Below, in pieces: positions 35,761 through 44,665 of a stretch of DNA of 64,000 nucleotides; position 1 is the first letter of the stretch; each line of letters begins with the position of its first letter. The notes below the pieces were generated by a model. It ran no database searches, had not been told where the DNA came from, and saw only the letters and a list, made by a program, of their open reading frames with translations. Source of the stretch: Saprospiraceae bacterium (lineage in GTDB: Bacteria; Bacteroidota; Bacteroidia; Chitinophagales; Saprospiraceae); contig JANQLV010000003.1 of NCBI GenBank assembly GCA_028280415.1, positions 1 to 64,000 of the forward strand, read 5' to 3'. The position numbers and the translations under genes are program-made.

Positions 35761-37026
35761 TTATTGAATAATAAATGTTTGGGTAATTATCTGATTTCCT
35801 GAACCTATAGAAATAAAATAATTTCCGGCAGGTAAATTATTAAGCTCAATTTGCTTTTGTTGTAGCCCTGCTTGAATGGGTATTTTTTCCGCATGAACAA
35901 TTTGACCAAGTGTATTACTAATTTGTAATAATCCATTATTATCAGCGACATCCGAAGAAAAAGCAATATTCAAGTGATCAACTGCTGGATTAGGATACAT
36001 CTCGAATTGATGTTGGCCAGCTACGATGTCCGCAATGGAAGTAACATTCCCTTCCAGGGTTTTCTCCAAAGTTGTTATACCAGTGGAAGAACCTTCAAAA
36101 TCAATAAATTGAATACGCCAGATTTGCTCATCCGTTTTTATAAAATATACTAAATCGCCAGGAATAACCCACTGAAAATTATCCAAATCAAAAAATTTCC
36201 AATCATGACCTACCGTAGATAAGGTATCCACATATTGATTTTCATAATCTGTATAATCAATATCAAGAGGGTCAACGCCATTCGCCTGTGCAATTTCAAC
36301 GCCCTTATTAGAAAGCACCCCCGTCACGATATAATCAATCACACCACCTGATCCGTCATCCAGTGTAGTGCTGTAACGGGTAAACAATAAATCCCATTCT
36401 TCGGGCTCGACATTTACCTCTTCGTCATTTTCGATCGAGAAATAAGCCAGTGTTTCCTGATCATAATCTGCTTTGTCAATACTCGCTATTTGTTCATTGG
36501 TACCGTCCAGATTCGCATAACGGAAAGAGTAAACACCAGCGATCAGCGACTGGATTTCCAGTTTTTTATAAATGCCATTTCTCAACTTAATAACAAAATA
36601 GCGGCTTGCATTGACACTATTATTGGAAGGCACGTAAGTTCCCCAACCGAGGTCAAAAACATCAGCTTCATCTTTCACATGATTGAAAGCCCCTTCCGAC
36701 CACGAAACTTCGTCGTTGTAAATTCTTTCCATATAACTGGTATCGGGGTTTTCATAATCTGCATTCACTGCCAGATATAGTTCAACTTGTGGTAATGGAG
36801 CAGAAAAAGAAGTTGCTACCGCCTCATTCACCAGTACCCCGGCATCTTGCGCTCCCAGGGCAAATGCAATATCCCAGCTAAGCGGATCAGCCTGGGTAGT
36901 TTCTCCAGTTTGAATATTATAAAAAGTCTGAAAGGAATATGATGCACCAATGGATACCTGTTCTATTTGTGCGCCTAGATTTGAAGTTATAATAAGGGTA
37001 ATAATACAGTTAAAAAGTCTTTTCAT
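35761..37026 (-). CDS. HmuY-like heme-binding protein with T9SS sorting domain
   Basis: 421 residues with signal peptide (MKRLFNCIITLIITSNLGAQ). Two successive HmuY-like segments can be seen: one near residues 22-190 (SYSFQTFYNIQTGE, SWDIAFALG, then SFRYANLDGT) and one near 205-330 (EEWDLLFTRY, YIVTGVLSNKG, IWRIQFIDF). The characteristic W-D-x-x-F strand appears in both. Residues about 345-421 are a T9SS type A domain (FEMYPNPAVDHLNIAF, NYFISI, ending TQTFIIQ). Porphyromonas HmuY is a secreted lipoprotein hemophore that takes heme from hemoproteins; this relative should be exported by T9SS. First gene of the operon, behind the promoter at 37051-37081. Confidence 0.85.
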   Translation of the reverse strand: MKRLFNCIITLIITSNLGAQIEQVSIGASYSFQTFYNIQTGETTQADPLSWDIAFALGAQDAGVLVNEAVATSFSAPLPQVELYLAVNADYENPDTSYMERIYNDEVSWSEGAFNHVKDEADVFDLGWGTYVPSNNSVNASRYFVIKLRNGIYKKLEIQSLIAGVYSFRYANLDGTNEQIASIDKADYDQETLAYFSIENDEEVNVEPEEWDLLFTRYSTTLDDGSGGVIDYIVTGVLSNKGVEIAQANGVDPLDIDYTDYENQYVDTLSTVGHDWKFFDLDNFQWVIPGDLVYFIKTDEQIWRIQFIDFEGSSTGITTLEKTLEGNVTSIADIVAGQHQFEMYPNPAVDHLNIAFSSDVADNNGLLQISNTLGQIVHAEKIPIQAGLQQKQIELNNLPAGNYFISIGSGNQIITQTFIIQ

Positions 37027-37050
37027 GTCTCTGTTTTTTGTAATTTCTTA

Positions 37051-37081
37051 CAAAAGTATTCCCACTTAAAATAAGTTCAAA
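37051..37081 (-). promoter_or_regulatory. Promoter of the heme operon
   Basis: On the minus strand TTTG (37081-37078), a 19-base spacer, then TACTTTTG (37058-37051). This is a perfect match to the Bacteroidota consensus TTTG-N19-21-TAnnTTTG. Transcription should start near 37044, giving a leader of about 18 bases before the ATG at 37026. Confidence 0.8.
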
Positions 37082-37087
37082 ATTTAT

Positions 37088-37143
37088 TTAGACTAATTCC
37101 AAATAAATACCTAAGTCTAATATCCCCGTCTAACTAAAGTTAG
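37088..37143 (-). promoter_or_regulatory. Two operator-like dyads upstream of heme operon
   Basis: TTAGACT (37088-37094) with AGTCTAA (37114-37120), and CTAACT (37130-37135) with AGTTAG (37138-37143), both just upstream of the -33 box. The positions suit an activator or an iron-responsive regulator. No exact Fur-type 19-mer is present, so the regulator is unnamed. Confidence 0.5.
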
Positions 37144-37256
37144 GTAGTCTGTTCCCTAAAGTAAAAAATCACAATCCCCAGTTTTAGGTAAGTTGAATAT
37201 ATTCTGACCTTTGGCCTCCATTTGCACTCTCTTCTACCAATATGATCAAGGTCTAT

Positions 37257-37934
37257 TTAGACATATTTACCCGCCTCTTTAAAGGTCAGTTTTGACAAGC
37301 TGGATCGATGTTTTTCAAGAAAGGCTTTTACTACAACCGGAGTGTGTTTGGAATATTGCCGGAGTGCCCAACCCGAGGCTTTTTGCACAAAAAACTCCTG
37401 GCTATCAGCATGATTTAGAATATACTCTTTCAGCAAATCAAAATCTGTATGCTCCCGATATTTAAGCTGAAATAAAATTGAAGTTCGTTGCAACCAGATA
37501 TTATCGGATCGATTCCACTGTCTGCTAAGCTTTTGCTTTTTATCCGGATATTCCAGCAATACTTTTCCACAAAGGTTGGGAGCTATGCGATCAACCGTAT
37601 CCCACCAGGATTTATGAATGATCAGCCATACAAAATGACCCAAAAAAGTGTCATCCATATTCCTGACATTTTTCTCAAGGATATCCAGCGCCAGATATTG
37701 CATTTCCCGATAGGGATCGCGCCACAATAATTTGCTAAGTTTTAATGATTCTGTGAGATCGGGTAATTTTTGTTTTTTTGAAAACGATCGAAATAATTTC
37801 TTGCGCAATGGCGTTTTTATCCCCAAAAAATCGAAATGATTTTTCATGTAAGCCTTCATGGGAGCAGCATTATCCGAATCGCGCTGCTCGTAAAAGAATT
37901 CTTTTAGTTTTTCATAATAGGCTTCTGCTTTCAA
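37257..37934 (-). CDS. AlkD-like DNA alkylation repair protein
   Basis: 225 residues, all helical HEAT-like repeats. Family signatures: NHFDFLGIKTPLRK near residue 32, KSWWDTVDRIAPNL near 107-120 (aromatic and Asp residues of the lesion pocket) and NIWLQRTSIL, then FFVQKASGWALRQYSK near 180-195. AlkD-type enzymes remove N3- and N7-alkylated bases without flipping the base out. The catalytic Asp of Bacillus AlkD is matched by D in WWDTVD. Six bases after a lipoprotein gene in a leftward unit; functionally unrelated neighbours suggest chance co-transcription. Confidence 0.9.
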   Translation of the reverse strand: MKAEAYYEKLKEFFYEQRDSDNAAPMKAYMKNHFDFLGIKTPLRKKLFRSFSKKQKLPDLTESLKLSKLLWRDPYREMQYLALDILEKNVRNMDDTFLGHFVWLIIHKSWWDTVDRIAPNLCGKVLLEYPDKKQKLSRQWNRSDNIWLQRTSILFQLKYREHTDFDLLKEYILNHADSQEFFVQKASGWALRQYSKHTPVVVKAFLEKHRSSLSKLTFKEAGKYV

Positions 37935-37940
37935 ACTGAA

Positions 37941-38816
37941 TTAATTCAAATCTTTAATAATTTCAATCATTTCATTTAATTCTACCAAATCAACACCCAA
38001 CTCTAATTCACCGGCCGAATCAATCACTGTACTCAGCGTTCCGACGCTAAGCTTAAAATTATCCATCACCATTATTACAATGGTCAGAGAAATATTTTTA
38101 GGCAATTTGCCACTGACACTTACATTATCAACATCCGCATTCAGGGCAAATACAACATTATGATCATCGAGTACCGCAAAAGCTTTTACATCAATCGGTA
38201 CCGTACCATAACCAAAAGGAGTGATCGTGATTTCTGCCAGATCAGGAGCAACAAACTCTTTGGCCAGCATCTGCCATCCCTGTTGAGTTGTTTCAAAAGA
38301 TGCCGAACCCATATCGGGAATGATACTTACATTGTTATCAGGAAGCCAATCACCATCCAGCTTGTAATACAATAAGTCCGATACATTCTGTCCATTTTCC
38401 AGATTCATATTAACCTCTATCGGATTATCAATCTCGACAACTCCGGCAATATCCCTCATTTGCAGATGAAAAGCACCGATACTCTCCAGCAATATATCTC
38501 CACTAAGGGTAGGCTTATTGAGTAATATAAAATCAGATTTATTAAAAGCAGTTATCATATCCATCTGTAGGCTATCATCGATCGGTATTGCATTATCGGG
38601 AATAAAAATATGGAGCGAAGGATTAATACTAAAATCAACGGCCTCATTGCCATGAAACAGGAATCCTTCTATGTCCTGATTATTATCGGAAAAAAACTCG
38701 TCAAAATTTTCGAAAGGCAGGCGGGCCGGATTAGGCGGCGTGGAGTCATCTGTATAACAGCCCGCAAATAAAAGTAGCCCGAGGAGTGCTACAGTAATTG
38801 TGTTTGTTTTTTGCAT
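37941..38816 (-). CDS. Lipoprotein, unknown function
   Basis: 291 residues with a clear lipobox (LLFAGC, Cys near residue 20). The mature chain is acidic and strand-rich; it contains runs such as GDILLESIGAFHLQMRD and TVIDSAGELELGVDLVE, suggesting repeated beta-sandwich modules like those in surface-exposed Bacteroidota lipoproteins. No enzyme motif. Six bases upstream of the AlkD gene; 136 bases separate it from the next lipoprotein upstream, so it may start its own transcript. Confidence 0.75.
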   Translation of the reverse strand: MQKTNTITVALLGLLLFAGCYTDDSTPPNPARLPFENFDEFFSDNNQDIEGFLFHGNEAVDFSINPSLHIFIPDNAIPIDDSLQMDMITAFNKSDFILLNKPTLSGDILLESIGAFHLQMRDIAGVVEIDNPIEVNMNLENGQNVSDLLYYKLDGDWLPDNNVSIIPDMGSASFETTQQGWQMLAKEFVAPDLAEITITPFGYGTVPIDVKAFAVLDDHNVVFALNADVDNVSVSGKLPKNISLTIVIMVMDNFKLSVGTLSTVIDSAGELELGVDLVELNEMIEIIKDLN

Positions 38817-38952
38817 GATTGTGTATATTCTTAAGCGCTAAAATTAAGTATTTTTTAGAAGAATATACAGCGTCAGGAGTTAACAAAAATGTAGCAATAA
38901 TGATCGGGATTCTTTTCTTCCTGTTTTCACTTTACAAAATAGAATAATCGGC

Positions 38953-39591
38953 TCATTCCGGATAAGCAATACCAATAACAGCCGTAGCATTTCTGAAAGA
39001 GATAAACGGATCATTATTGGTCTCATTGGCTAACTCGCAATCAAAAGAAACAGTCAGTTTTTTGGTAGGATTACCGTTTTCATTATCGGCAAAATCTTCT
39101 ATAGAGTGAATGGTAAAAGTATTACTTGCATCTTGCGCTGCCTGGTCCGAATAATAGGTTATCCCGTTTACATTGGTGTACTCGATAGAGACTTCGCTCA
39201 GACTCAGACTGGCTCCTACGGAGAAGGAATACTCACCAGTTTGAATCGATTGATCGATGGCTACCTGAGCAGAAGATTCAACGGTCTGAAAATCTTTAAT
39301 CCTGATAACCAAAGATTCTTCACATGCTACATCACAGGAAGATAATTTCGAAAATCTGGAGATAAAGGTGTGCAAATTATCAACAAACTCATATTCGGTA
39401 AACATATAGAAGTCATTGACCCCGGCCTGAATCCGATATTGCTCGGAAGATGCCATGAATTTGAAAACCGGCTGATCAGAAATAAAATCCTCTGCCACTG
39501 GTTGAAACAGACCATCTTCTTTTTCTCCTGCACAAGCCAGAAAAATGAATGATAATAAAGTTAACCAATAGATTATGCTTAATTTCCTCAT
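38953..39591 (-). CDS. Lipoprotein of the sigma-factor operon
   Basis: 212 residues; lipobox FLACA with Cys near residue 20. Mature chain of about 190 residues with a CDVACEE pair near 84-88 and strands such as VSIEYTNVNGITYYSD and TKKLTVSFDCEL. Fold unknown, probably beta-sandwich. It starts 12 bases downstream of the anti-sigma/barrel gene, so is likely the third gene of the sigma-factor operon and perhaps a partner of its envelope signal chain. Confidence 0.75.
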   Translation of the reverse strand: MRKLSIIYWLTLLSFIFLACAGEKEDGLFQPVAEDFISDQPVFKFMASSEQYRIQAGVNDFYMFTEYEFVDNLHTFISRFSKLSSCDVACEESLVIRIKDFQTVESSAQVAIDQSIQTGEYSFSVGASLSLSEVSIEYTNVNGITYYSDQAAQDASNTFTIHSIEDFADNENGNPTKKLTVSFDCELANETNNDPFISFRNATAVIGIAYPE

Positions 39592-39603
39592 TTCTTATCT
39601 AGT

Positions 39604-41061
39604 TTAAAAATGCCACTGCAGACCCATTCTGAAATGCAGGCGGCGGGGAGAAATCTGTTCTACTCCCAAAGCTTCCGAAGCTACGGTAACAGGTCCAGTA
39701 TCCAATTGTTCTTCATTTAAAGTACTTTTCCCAAGACGATAATACGCATTCAGTCCCAATGATAGTTGAGAAGTCATACGATAACGATAACCGATAGAAG
39801 CATTGGTCAGTATTTTTCTAAAATCATCCTTTGGCAACCAGACATCCGATTCTTCTGTCTTGACATCGGATTCGGCAGTTAATTCATCCTGCTCCCAGGG
39901 GAATAAGCTGGTATTGGTCAACGATCGCCCTCTGGCTCCGATCAAAAAGTTCATATGAACACCTGCTTCTACTTTATGCCGTTTATGGCGTAGCTGTGCC
40001 ATCAGGGGAATTTCAAAATAGTGGATTGTTTTAGGCAGTTGATATTGTTCAACTTCACGCAATCCAAAAGCATATTGATTTTCAATATTAGTGAAAATCG
40101 TCTCATCAAAACTGCCATTTGATGCTCTTTCCCGATAAGAATCGACAAAGCTGTTTTCCAGGGCACGAATCATCGCATATTGCGCGCCAGACCGGAGCGA
40201 AAAGTTTCGGTTAAAAGCATATTCAATACCCAGTCCCAAAGCTCCGCCTGTCCACCAATTGGCATCTTTTTCAAAAGGATAAACAATCCCTTCACCTAAC
40301 AGACTAAAATTCAAGGCCCGTTTTCTTACTTTTCCAAAATCAAAACAATCTTCACAATCCACCTCCGGCAAATCCAGAGCGGTTGCAACCGTATTAATAG
40401 TGTTTAAAGGAGTAAGGCTTGTTCTTGTTTCAATAGCTTGCTCAACTTCTTGATTTTCCTTTTTATCAATGACCGCCATGTCCGGAAGTCTTGTACTGCT
40501 GGTATCCGTCCGCAAGTTTACGGAATCCGCTTTTAGCAATTCACTGGATTTCGTCGAAGAGGGAATTTCCGGGGTCTTATCCGTATTTAAAGGATTAATC
40601 TCTTTTCGCTCTTGTTTTATCCCTTTTCCGGTAGCAGACCGATATTCTGATGGTAGTGCTTCCTTTGCAGAAGGCTCACTTCCAATGTTATTTTCAAGGC
40701 TAGTTCGTTCTTTTATTTCGGTACGCGTATCAATATTGTTTTTAGTGGAAACTTCTTCGTCAATCAGGGTATTCGAAGTCCGTTTTTCTTCAATAGAAGT
40801 TACCCTTATCTTTCCATCTTCCGATATTTTCTGCGATTGTTTAATGTCCTGATTATTTCTGCTTCCACCAAACACGAAATAGCCCGTCACCACCAGGAGA
40901 AGTAGCAACCCCAGACTGGTCCACCTCCAAAAACCGCCACGCTTGCGTTTTTTGTTATTGTCTTTCTCGATTAATTGCTCGGCAGCCTCCCAGTAGGCAT
41001 CCTTGAACTCAAAGGTTCTGTCGTTCAATTTATCTTTAAAAAATTTGTCGAGTTCGCTCAT
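39604..41061 (-). CDS. Anti-sigma-like N-terminus, single TM, PorT-like barrel
   Basis: 485 residues. Cytosolic part of about 42 residues (ELDKFFKDKLNDRTFEFKDAYWEAAEQL) resembles the short helical anti-sigma segment of Bacteroidota ECF partners. A basic patch KKRKRGG and one membrane helix (about 48-66) follow, then a 165-residue Ser/Thr/Glu/Lys linker. C-terminal region (about 240-485) is a beta-barrel-like domain with LGLGIEYAFNRNFSLRSGAQY and a terminal LHFRMGLQWHF, typical of PorT-type outer membrane domains. Two bases separate it from the sigma gene. The topology would span from inner membrane to outer membrane, which is unusual; an alternative is a periplasmic barrel-like sensor. Confidence 0.75.
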   Translation of the reverse strand: MSELDKFFKDKLNDRTFEFKDAYWEAAEQLIEKDNNKKRKRGGFWRWTSLGLLLLLVVTGYFVFGGSRNNQDIKQSQKISEDGKIRVTSIEEKRTSNTLIDEEVSTKNNIDTRTEIKERTSLENNIGSEPSAKEALPSEYRSATGKGIKQERKEINPLNTDKTPEIPSSTKSSELLKADSVNLRTDTSSTRLPDMAVIDKKENQEVEQAIETRTSLTPLNTINTVATALDLPEVDCEDCFDFGKVRKRALNFSLLGEGIVYPFEKDANWWTGGALGLGIEYAFNRNFSLRSGAQYAMIRALENSFVDSYRERASNGSFDETIFTNIENQYAFGLREVEQYQLPKTIHYFEIPLMAQLRHKRHKVEAGVHMNFLIGARGRSLTNTSLFPWEQDELTAESDVKTEESDVWLPKDDFRKILTNASIGYRYRMTSQLSLGLNAYYRLGKSTLNEEQLDTGPVTVASEALGVEQISPRRLHFRMGLQWHF

Positions 41062-41063
41062 TT

Positions 41064-41627
41064 TTAAATCACTTTAGAAGCGTTGATCGCATTATGAATC
41101 ATTTCTTGTAGTTTTTTACGGGCAGAAGACAGATGCCATTTTGAAGTACCATCACTAATTCCCAGCATCGCTCCTATTTCCTTATGACTGTATCCATCAA
41201 TCGCGTACAGGTTAAATACTTTCTGGGATACCGGAGGTAACTGTCTAATAAAAGCTTCGAGCCTTTCGGCATCAAACATTTGATCCGCCGTGTTGTAGTT
41301 AATTGCTTTGTTGTGAGCTGCACTATCCGTAAAATCAGTATGCTCAATAAGTTCTTTTACTTTTCGGTTCTTGCGAAATTCATCAATTACCGTATTTATC
41401 ATTATTCGTCTAATCCAGGCTTCGAAGGGAACTTCGGGTTTATATTTTTCCAGATTATTGATTACTTTCAAAAATCCCATATTCAAAACCGAAGCTGCCT
41501 CATCTTCGTCTTTTTTATAACGAATACAAACCCCCATCAAGACATTAAAACAGCTTTTGTAAAGCTGAAACTGCGCTCTTCGGTCGCCCCTAATACAGTC
41601 TTCTAATAATTGTTGGCTAATTTTCAT
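41064..41627 (-). CDS. ECF RNA polymerase sigma factor
   Basis: 187 residues with region 2 (FQLYKSCFNVLMGVCIRY, then EDEAASVLNMGFLKVINNLEKY, then FEAWIRRIMINTVIDEFRK) and region 4 (FIRQLPPVSQKVFNLYAIDGYSHKEIGAMLGISDGTSKWHLSSARKKL split by the short linker). Region 3 is missing, as in all group IV factors. Directs RNA polymerase to a small set of promoters, typically its own operon. The neighbouring fusion protein is presumably its regulator. No matching self-promoter sequence could be identified upstream. Confidence 0.93.
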   Translation of the reverse strand: MKISQQLLEDCIRGDRRAQFQLYKSCFNVLMGVCIRYKKDEDEAASVLNMGFLKVINNLEKYKPEVPFEAWIRRIMINTVIDEFRKNRKVKELIEHTDFTDSAAHNKAINYNTADQMFDAERLEAFIRQLPPVSQKVFNLYAIDGYSHKEIGAMLGISDGTSKWHLSSARKKLQEMIHNAINASKVI

Positions 41628-42077
41628 TACCCTCAGGGGTTTTGTCTTGTGAAACGTAAAGAGGTAAGAGTAATCCCAAATTCTGCTGAACCATTGCTTT
41701 CCGGTCTTAAAATGTTGGTAATATAGTCAATTATTTCCTGTAATAAGACTAAATCAAGCGATTCCCAGCATTCGGGATAGCTCTTATCTCCGGATTTACA
41801 TTTGCCTTATATTCATATTTTCAAACTATACAAACGTTCTAGAATTCAATCGTTTATAAATATAAATCCTGTATTAGTTTTAGCTTTCAATGTACTACAC
41901 GAATGAAAAACCGGAAAGGTTGGGTAGTGATTTGTTTTTTATGCAGGGCTAAAAGGGAAAACAGAGAAATAAGCGAATTCATTGGGATAAAATAACAGGT
42001 TATTAAGCGGTCTGAACAGGAGATCAATGTAAAGAGTTACGAGTGATATTTCCTATCTTTGACAGAAAAGATCGATC
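41628..42077. other. Divergent intergenic with rarA -7 box
   Basis: 450 bases between the sigma-factor operon and rarA. TATCTTTG at 42054-42061 is an exact -7 match 17 bases before the rarA start codon, though no TTTG stands 19-21 bases upstream of it. No other feature, repeat or gene is recognisable here. Confidence 0.45.
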
Positions 42078-43355
42078 ATGACAAAACCTTTAGCGGAGCG
42101 AATGCGGCCTCAAACTCTGGAGGATTATATTGGGCAAACACACCTGGTAGGAAAGGGGGCCGTTTTACGCAATGCGATAGAGTCCGGGAATATTCCTTCT
42201 TTTATCCTGTGGGGTCCCCCGGGGGTTGGAAAAACAACACTGGCCAGTATTATTGCCAATCAATTACAACGACCCTTTCATACTTTGAGTGCGATCAATT
42301 CCGGTGTGAAAGATATCCGTGAAACGATTGAAAAAGCCAAAAACCAGCAGTTTTTCAATCGTCCTAATCCCATTCTCTTTATTGATGAAATACATCGCTT
42401 CAGTAAATCTCAGCAAGATTCTCTACTCGGAGCGGTAGAACGCGGAATCATTACTTTGATTGGGGCGACTACCGAAAATCCCAGTTTTGAAGTGATATCC
42501 GCCTTATTGTCCAGATCTCAGGTCTATGTTCTGCAACATTTGACCAAGGAAGAACTCATTCTTCTGGTGAATACTGCTCTCTCTAAAGATGAAGTACTTT
42601 CCAAAAAATCAATCCGGGTAAAAGAATATGATGCTCTGTTGCTTTATTCGAGTGGTGATGGCAGAAAGCTTTTGAACACCCTTGAACTCGTTTGTAATTA
42701 TGCCAAAGAAGGAGAAGAACTGGTAATTACGAATGATCTGGTTAAAGACCTGATTCAGCAAAATATTGCAATTTATGATAAAGGCGGGGAACAACACTAT
42801 GATATAGCTTCTGCTTTGATTAAATCCATAAGGGGCTCTGATCCGAATGCGGCCGTATATTATCTGGCAAGAATGTTAGAAGGTGGAGAGGATATCAAAT
42901 TTATTGCCAGAAGGTTGATGATTTCTGCTTCCGAGGATATTGGTCTAGCCAATCCCAATGCCTTGTTGATGGCTACTACAGCCTTTCAGGCTATTCAGGC
43001 CGTAGGTATGCCCGAAGCGAGGATCATTCTTTCTCAGGCGACGATTTATCTGGCTACTTCCCCCAAAAGTAATGCTGCCTATATGGCGGTCAATCGTGCC
43101 CAGGCCCTCGTACGCCAAACCGGTAACCTGCCCGTTCCCCTGGCCATCCGCAATGCACCCACCAAGCTGATGAAAACCCTCAATTACGGCCAAGGTTACA
43201 AATACGCACACGATCACAAGGATAATTTTGTAGATATGGAATTTATGCCCGAAGATATTGCCGGAACAAAACTATACGACCCCTCTTCCAATCCCAGTGA
43301 GCAAAAAATCCGCGAAAGACTGCGAAAAAACTGGAAGGAAAAGTATGGGTATTGA
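42078..43355 (+). CDS. rarA: Replication-associated recombination ATPase RarA/MgsA
   Basis: 425 residues, the normal length. AAA+ ATPase of the clamp-loader clade that acts at stalled replication forks. Visible: PLAERMRPQTLEDYIGQ at the start, Walker A GPPGVGKTT near 44-52, Walker B ILFIDEIHRFSKSQQD near 100-115, sensor 1 ATTENPSFEV near 134, and the C-terminal tetramerisation and domain with EDIGLANPNALLMA and TLNYGQGYKYAHD. Stands alone between a divergent sigma operon and convergent CotH-like genes. Expected constitutive housekeeping gene. Confidence 0.95.
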   Translation: MTKPLAERMRPQTLEDYIGQTHLVGKGAVLRNAIESGNIPSFILWGPPGVGKTTLASIIANQLQRPFHTLSAINSGVKDIRETIEKAKNQQFFNRPNPILFIDEIHRFSKSQQDSLLGAVERGIITLIGATTENPSFEVISALLSRSQVYVLQHLTKEELILLVNTALSKDEVLSKKSIRVKEYDALLLYSSGDGRKLLNTLELVCNYAKEGEELVITNDLVKDLIQQNIAIYDKGGEQHYDIASALIKSIRGSDPNAAVYYLARMLEGGEDIKFIARRLMISASEDIGLANPNALLMATTAFQAIQAVGMPEARIILSQATIYLATSPKSNAAYMAVNRAQALVRQTGNLPVPLAIRNAPTKLMKTLNYGQGYKYAHDHKDNFVDMEFMPEDIAGTKLYDPSSNPSEQKIRERLRKNWKEKYGY

Positions 43356-43446
43356 ATTCGGACATCGTATTTCGGACATCGAATATCGTATCTCGAACGA
43401 CGAACGACGAGTATCGAACAACGAGTACCGAGTACCGAGCATCGAG
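43356..43446. repeat. Degenerate CGA-rich tandem repeat
   Basis: Between the convergent rarA and CotH-like stops. TTCGGACATCG occurs twice (43357-43367 and 43371-43381), then a series of overlapping variants of TATCGAAC, ACGACGA and CGAGTACCGAG continues to 43446. Frames through it read as repeated R-Y-S-I-F-D type heptads on the minus strand and are not genes. Similar low-complexity intergenic tracts are frequent in Bacteroidota. Confidence 0.75.
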
Positions 43447-43450
43447 CCAA

Positions 43451-44503
43451 TCAATTTAAACACTTTCTCCTGAATTTTTTGTCGTTTTCGATGGTTCTAT
43501 AAAATGATTTGATAAAACCAATCATCTTTTCACAATATGAATTATCGACAAAACCTTCCTGTCGAAAATTCAGGATTTCATCCTTTTTGGATAGAAAATG
43601 CTCCCGCACGGTGAGCATACCTTCCAGTGTACAATCTTTTCCCTGGTAGATTCTTTCCGTAACGTCTACCTGATTGATACTGGGATTAGGCACTGAATAT
43701 ACCGCATTGACAAAACCGGAATAATCAAAATCATACGGAATGGCATAAAACTCACCTGTAGATCGATCTTCTATCATCTTGACATTGTGCAGGGTAGACA
43801 AATCCCAGTCGGAATTACTGATCATATATTGAAAAAGAGACATCATATCATAATGAAAATGATTGAGTGAATCCCGACGAAAGTCATACATATCTTCTTC
43901 TTTGGCATTGAGCCTGCGAGCCACTTCATCAATGTCCTCAATTAAAAAACCAACCCGCCTGATTGGTTTAAGACGATCGTGAATATCCCGATATTCAATG
44001 TTAACCAGCTGTACCCGAAAACTGTAATCTGTTAGGATATTGTACAATTTGTATGCTACATACTCCCGCAGCACATAATTTTCGTATCGATCTGTATTCT
44101 TACAATGAGTTACAAGTTTTAATGTATTAAACTTCTTTTTCATTCCACGGGACGCCAGATCATCCTTTGAAAAATGAAGCTTAAGCGGAGGGAAATTACA
44201 GATTCTTCTTCTTGACCTTCCCCTGATATTTACCTCTATATCCCATTCTTCCTGAATATCTCCCCGACGATACTCCAGTTTTGAAGGTAATTTATCCAAA
44301 GAGTATTTATTCTTGAAAATCTGTTTTAAATCCGTATGTAAAATAATCTCAGGTAATTCTGTTTCAGAATAAATAAATCGAAAAAGTGTATGTTCCTGAT
44401 ACCCCGAACGATCTGCGGATACGGTTTCGGATAACTGGGCAGATATACAATTGAATATCAGTAAAAATAGTAAAGACAAGTGCAGTTTTTTAATCATTCT
44501 CAT
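43451..44503 (-). CDS. CotH-like secreted protein, copy 1
   Basis: 350 residues with signal peptide (MKKLHL.. from Met1 or Met3 to CISAQ). The sequence has RGRSRRRICNFPPLKLHF near residue 95, LKLVTHC near 128, a long helix EYVAYKLYNIL, QYMISNSDWDLSTLHNVKM near 222, and the pattern YAIPYDFDYSGFV near 255. These parallel the G-S loop, K-L strand, D-rich loop and PWDLD-like strand of CotH kinases, but similarity is partial. If the fold is right, it could phosphorylate a surface or extracellular protein. A tandem paralog lies 162 bases upstream (44666-45721). Confidence 0.6.
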   Translation of the reverse strand: MRMIKKLHLSLLFLLIFNCISAQLSETVSADRSGYQEHTLFRFIYSETELPEIILHTDLKQIFKNKYSLDKLPSKLEYRRGDIQEEWDIEVNIRGRSRRRICNFPPLKLHFSKDDLASRGMKKKFNTLKLVTHCKNTDRYENYVLREYVAYKLYNILTDYSFRVQLVNIEYRDIHDRLKPIRRVGFLIEDIDEVARRLNAKEEDMYDFRRDSLNHFHYDMMSLFQYMISNSDWDLSTLHNVKMIEDRSTGEFYAIPYDFDYSGFVNAVYSVPNPSINQVDVTERIYQGKDCTLEGMLTVREHFLSKKDEILNFRQEGFVDNSYCEKMIGFIKSFYRTIENDKKFRRKCLN

Positions 44504-44665
44504 TGCGCTAACATTGGAAAGAGGCTATAAAATTTTAAACACAATAGCTAAAAGGGAAAATAACTTGCCCTGATTTAAGCAAAAGGGTTTACACCCGATT
44601 TTCGAAAGTCATAAAACCATCATACTTAAATCAGGGAGCGCTGTGAGTGAGTTACCTAAAGTGAG

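Noticed and set aside
43214..43473. Frames reading R-Y-S-I-F-D heptads across the CGA-rich tract
   Set aside because: They come from translating the degenerate repeat and run into both flanking genes.
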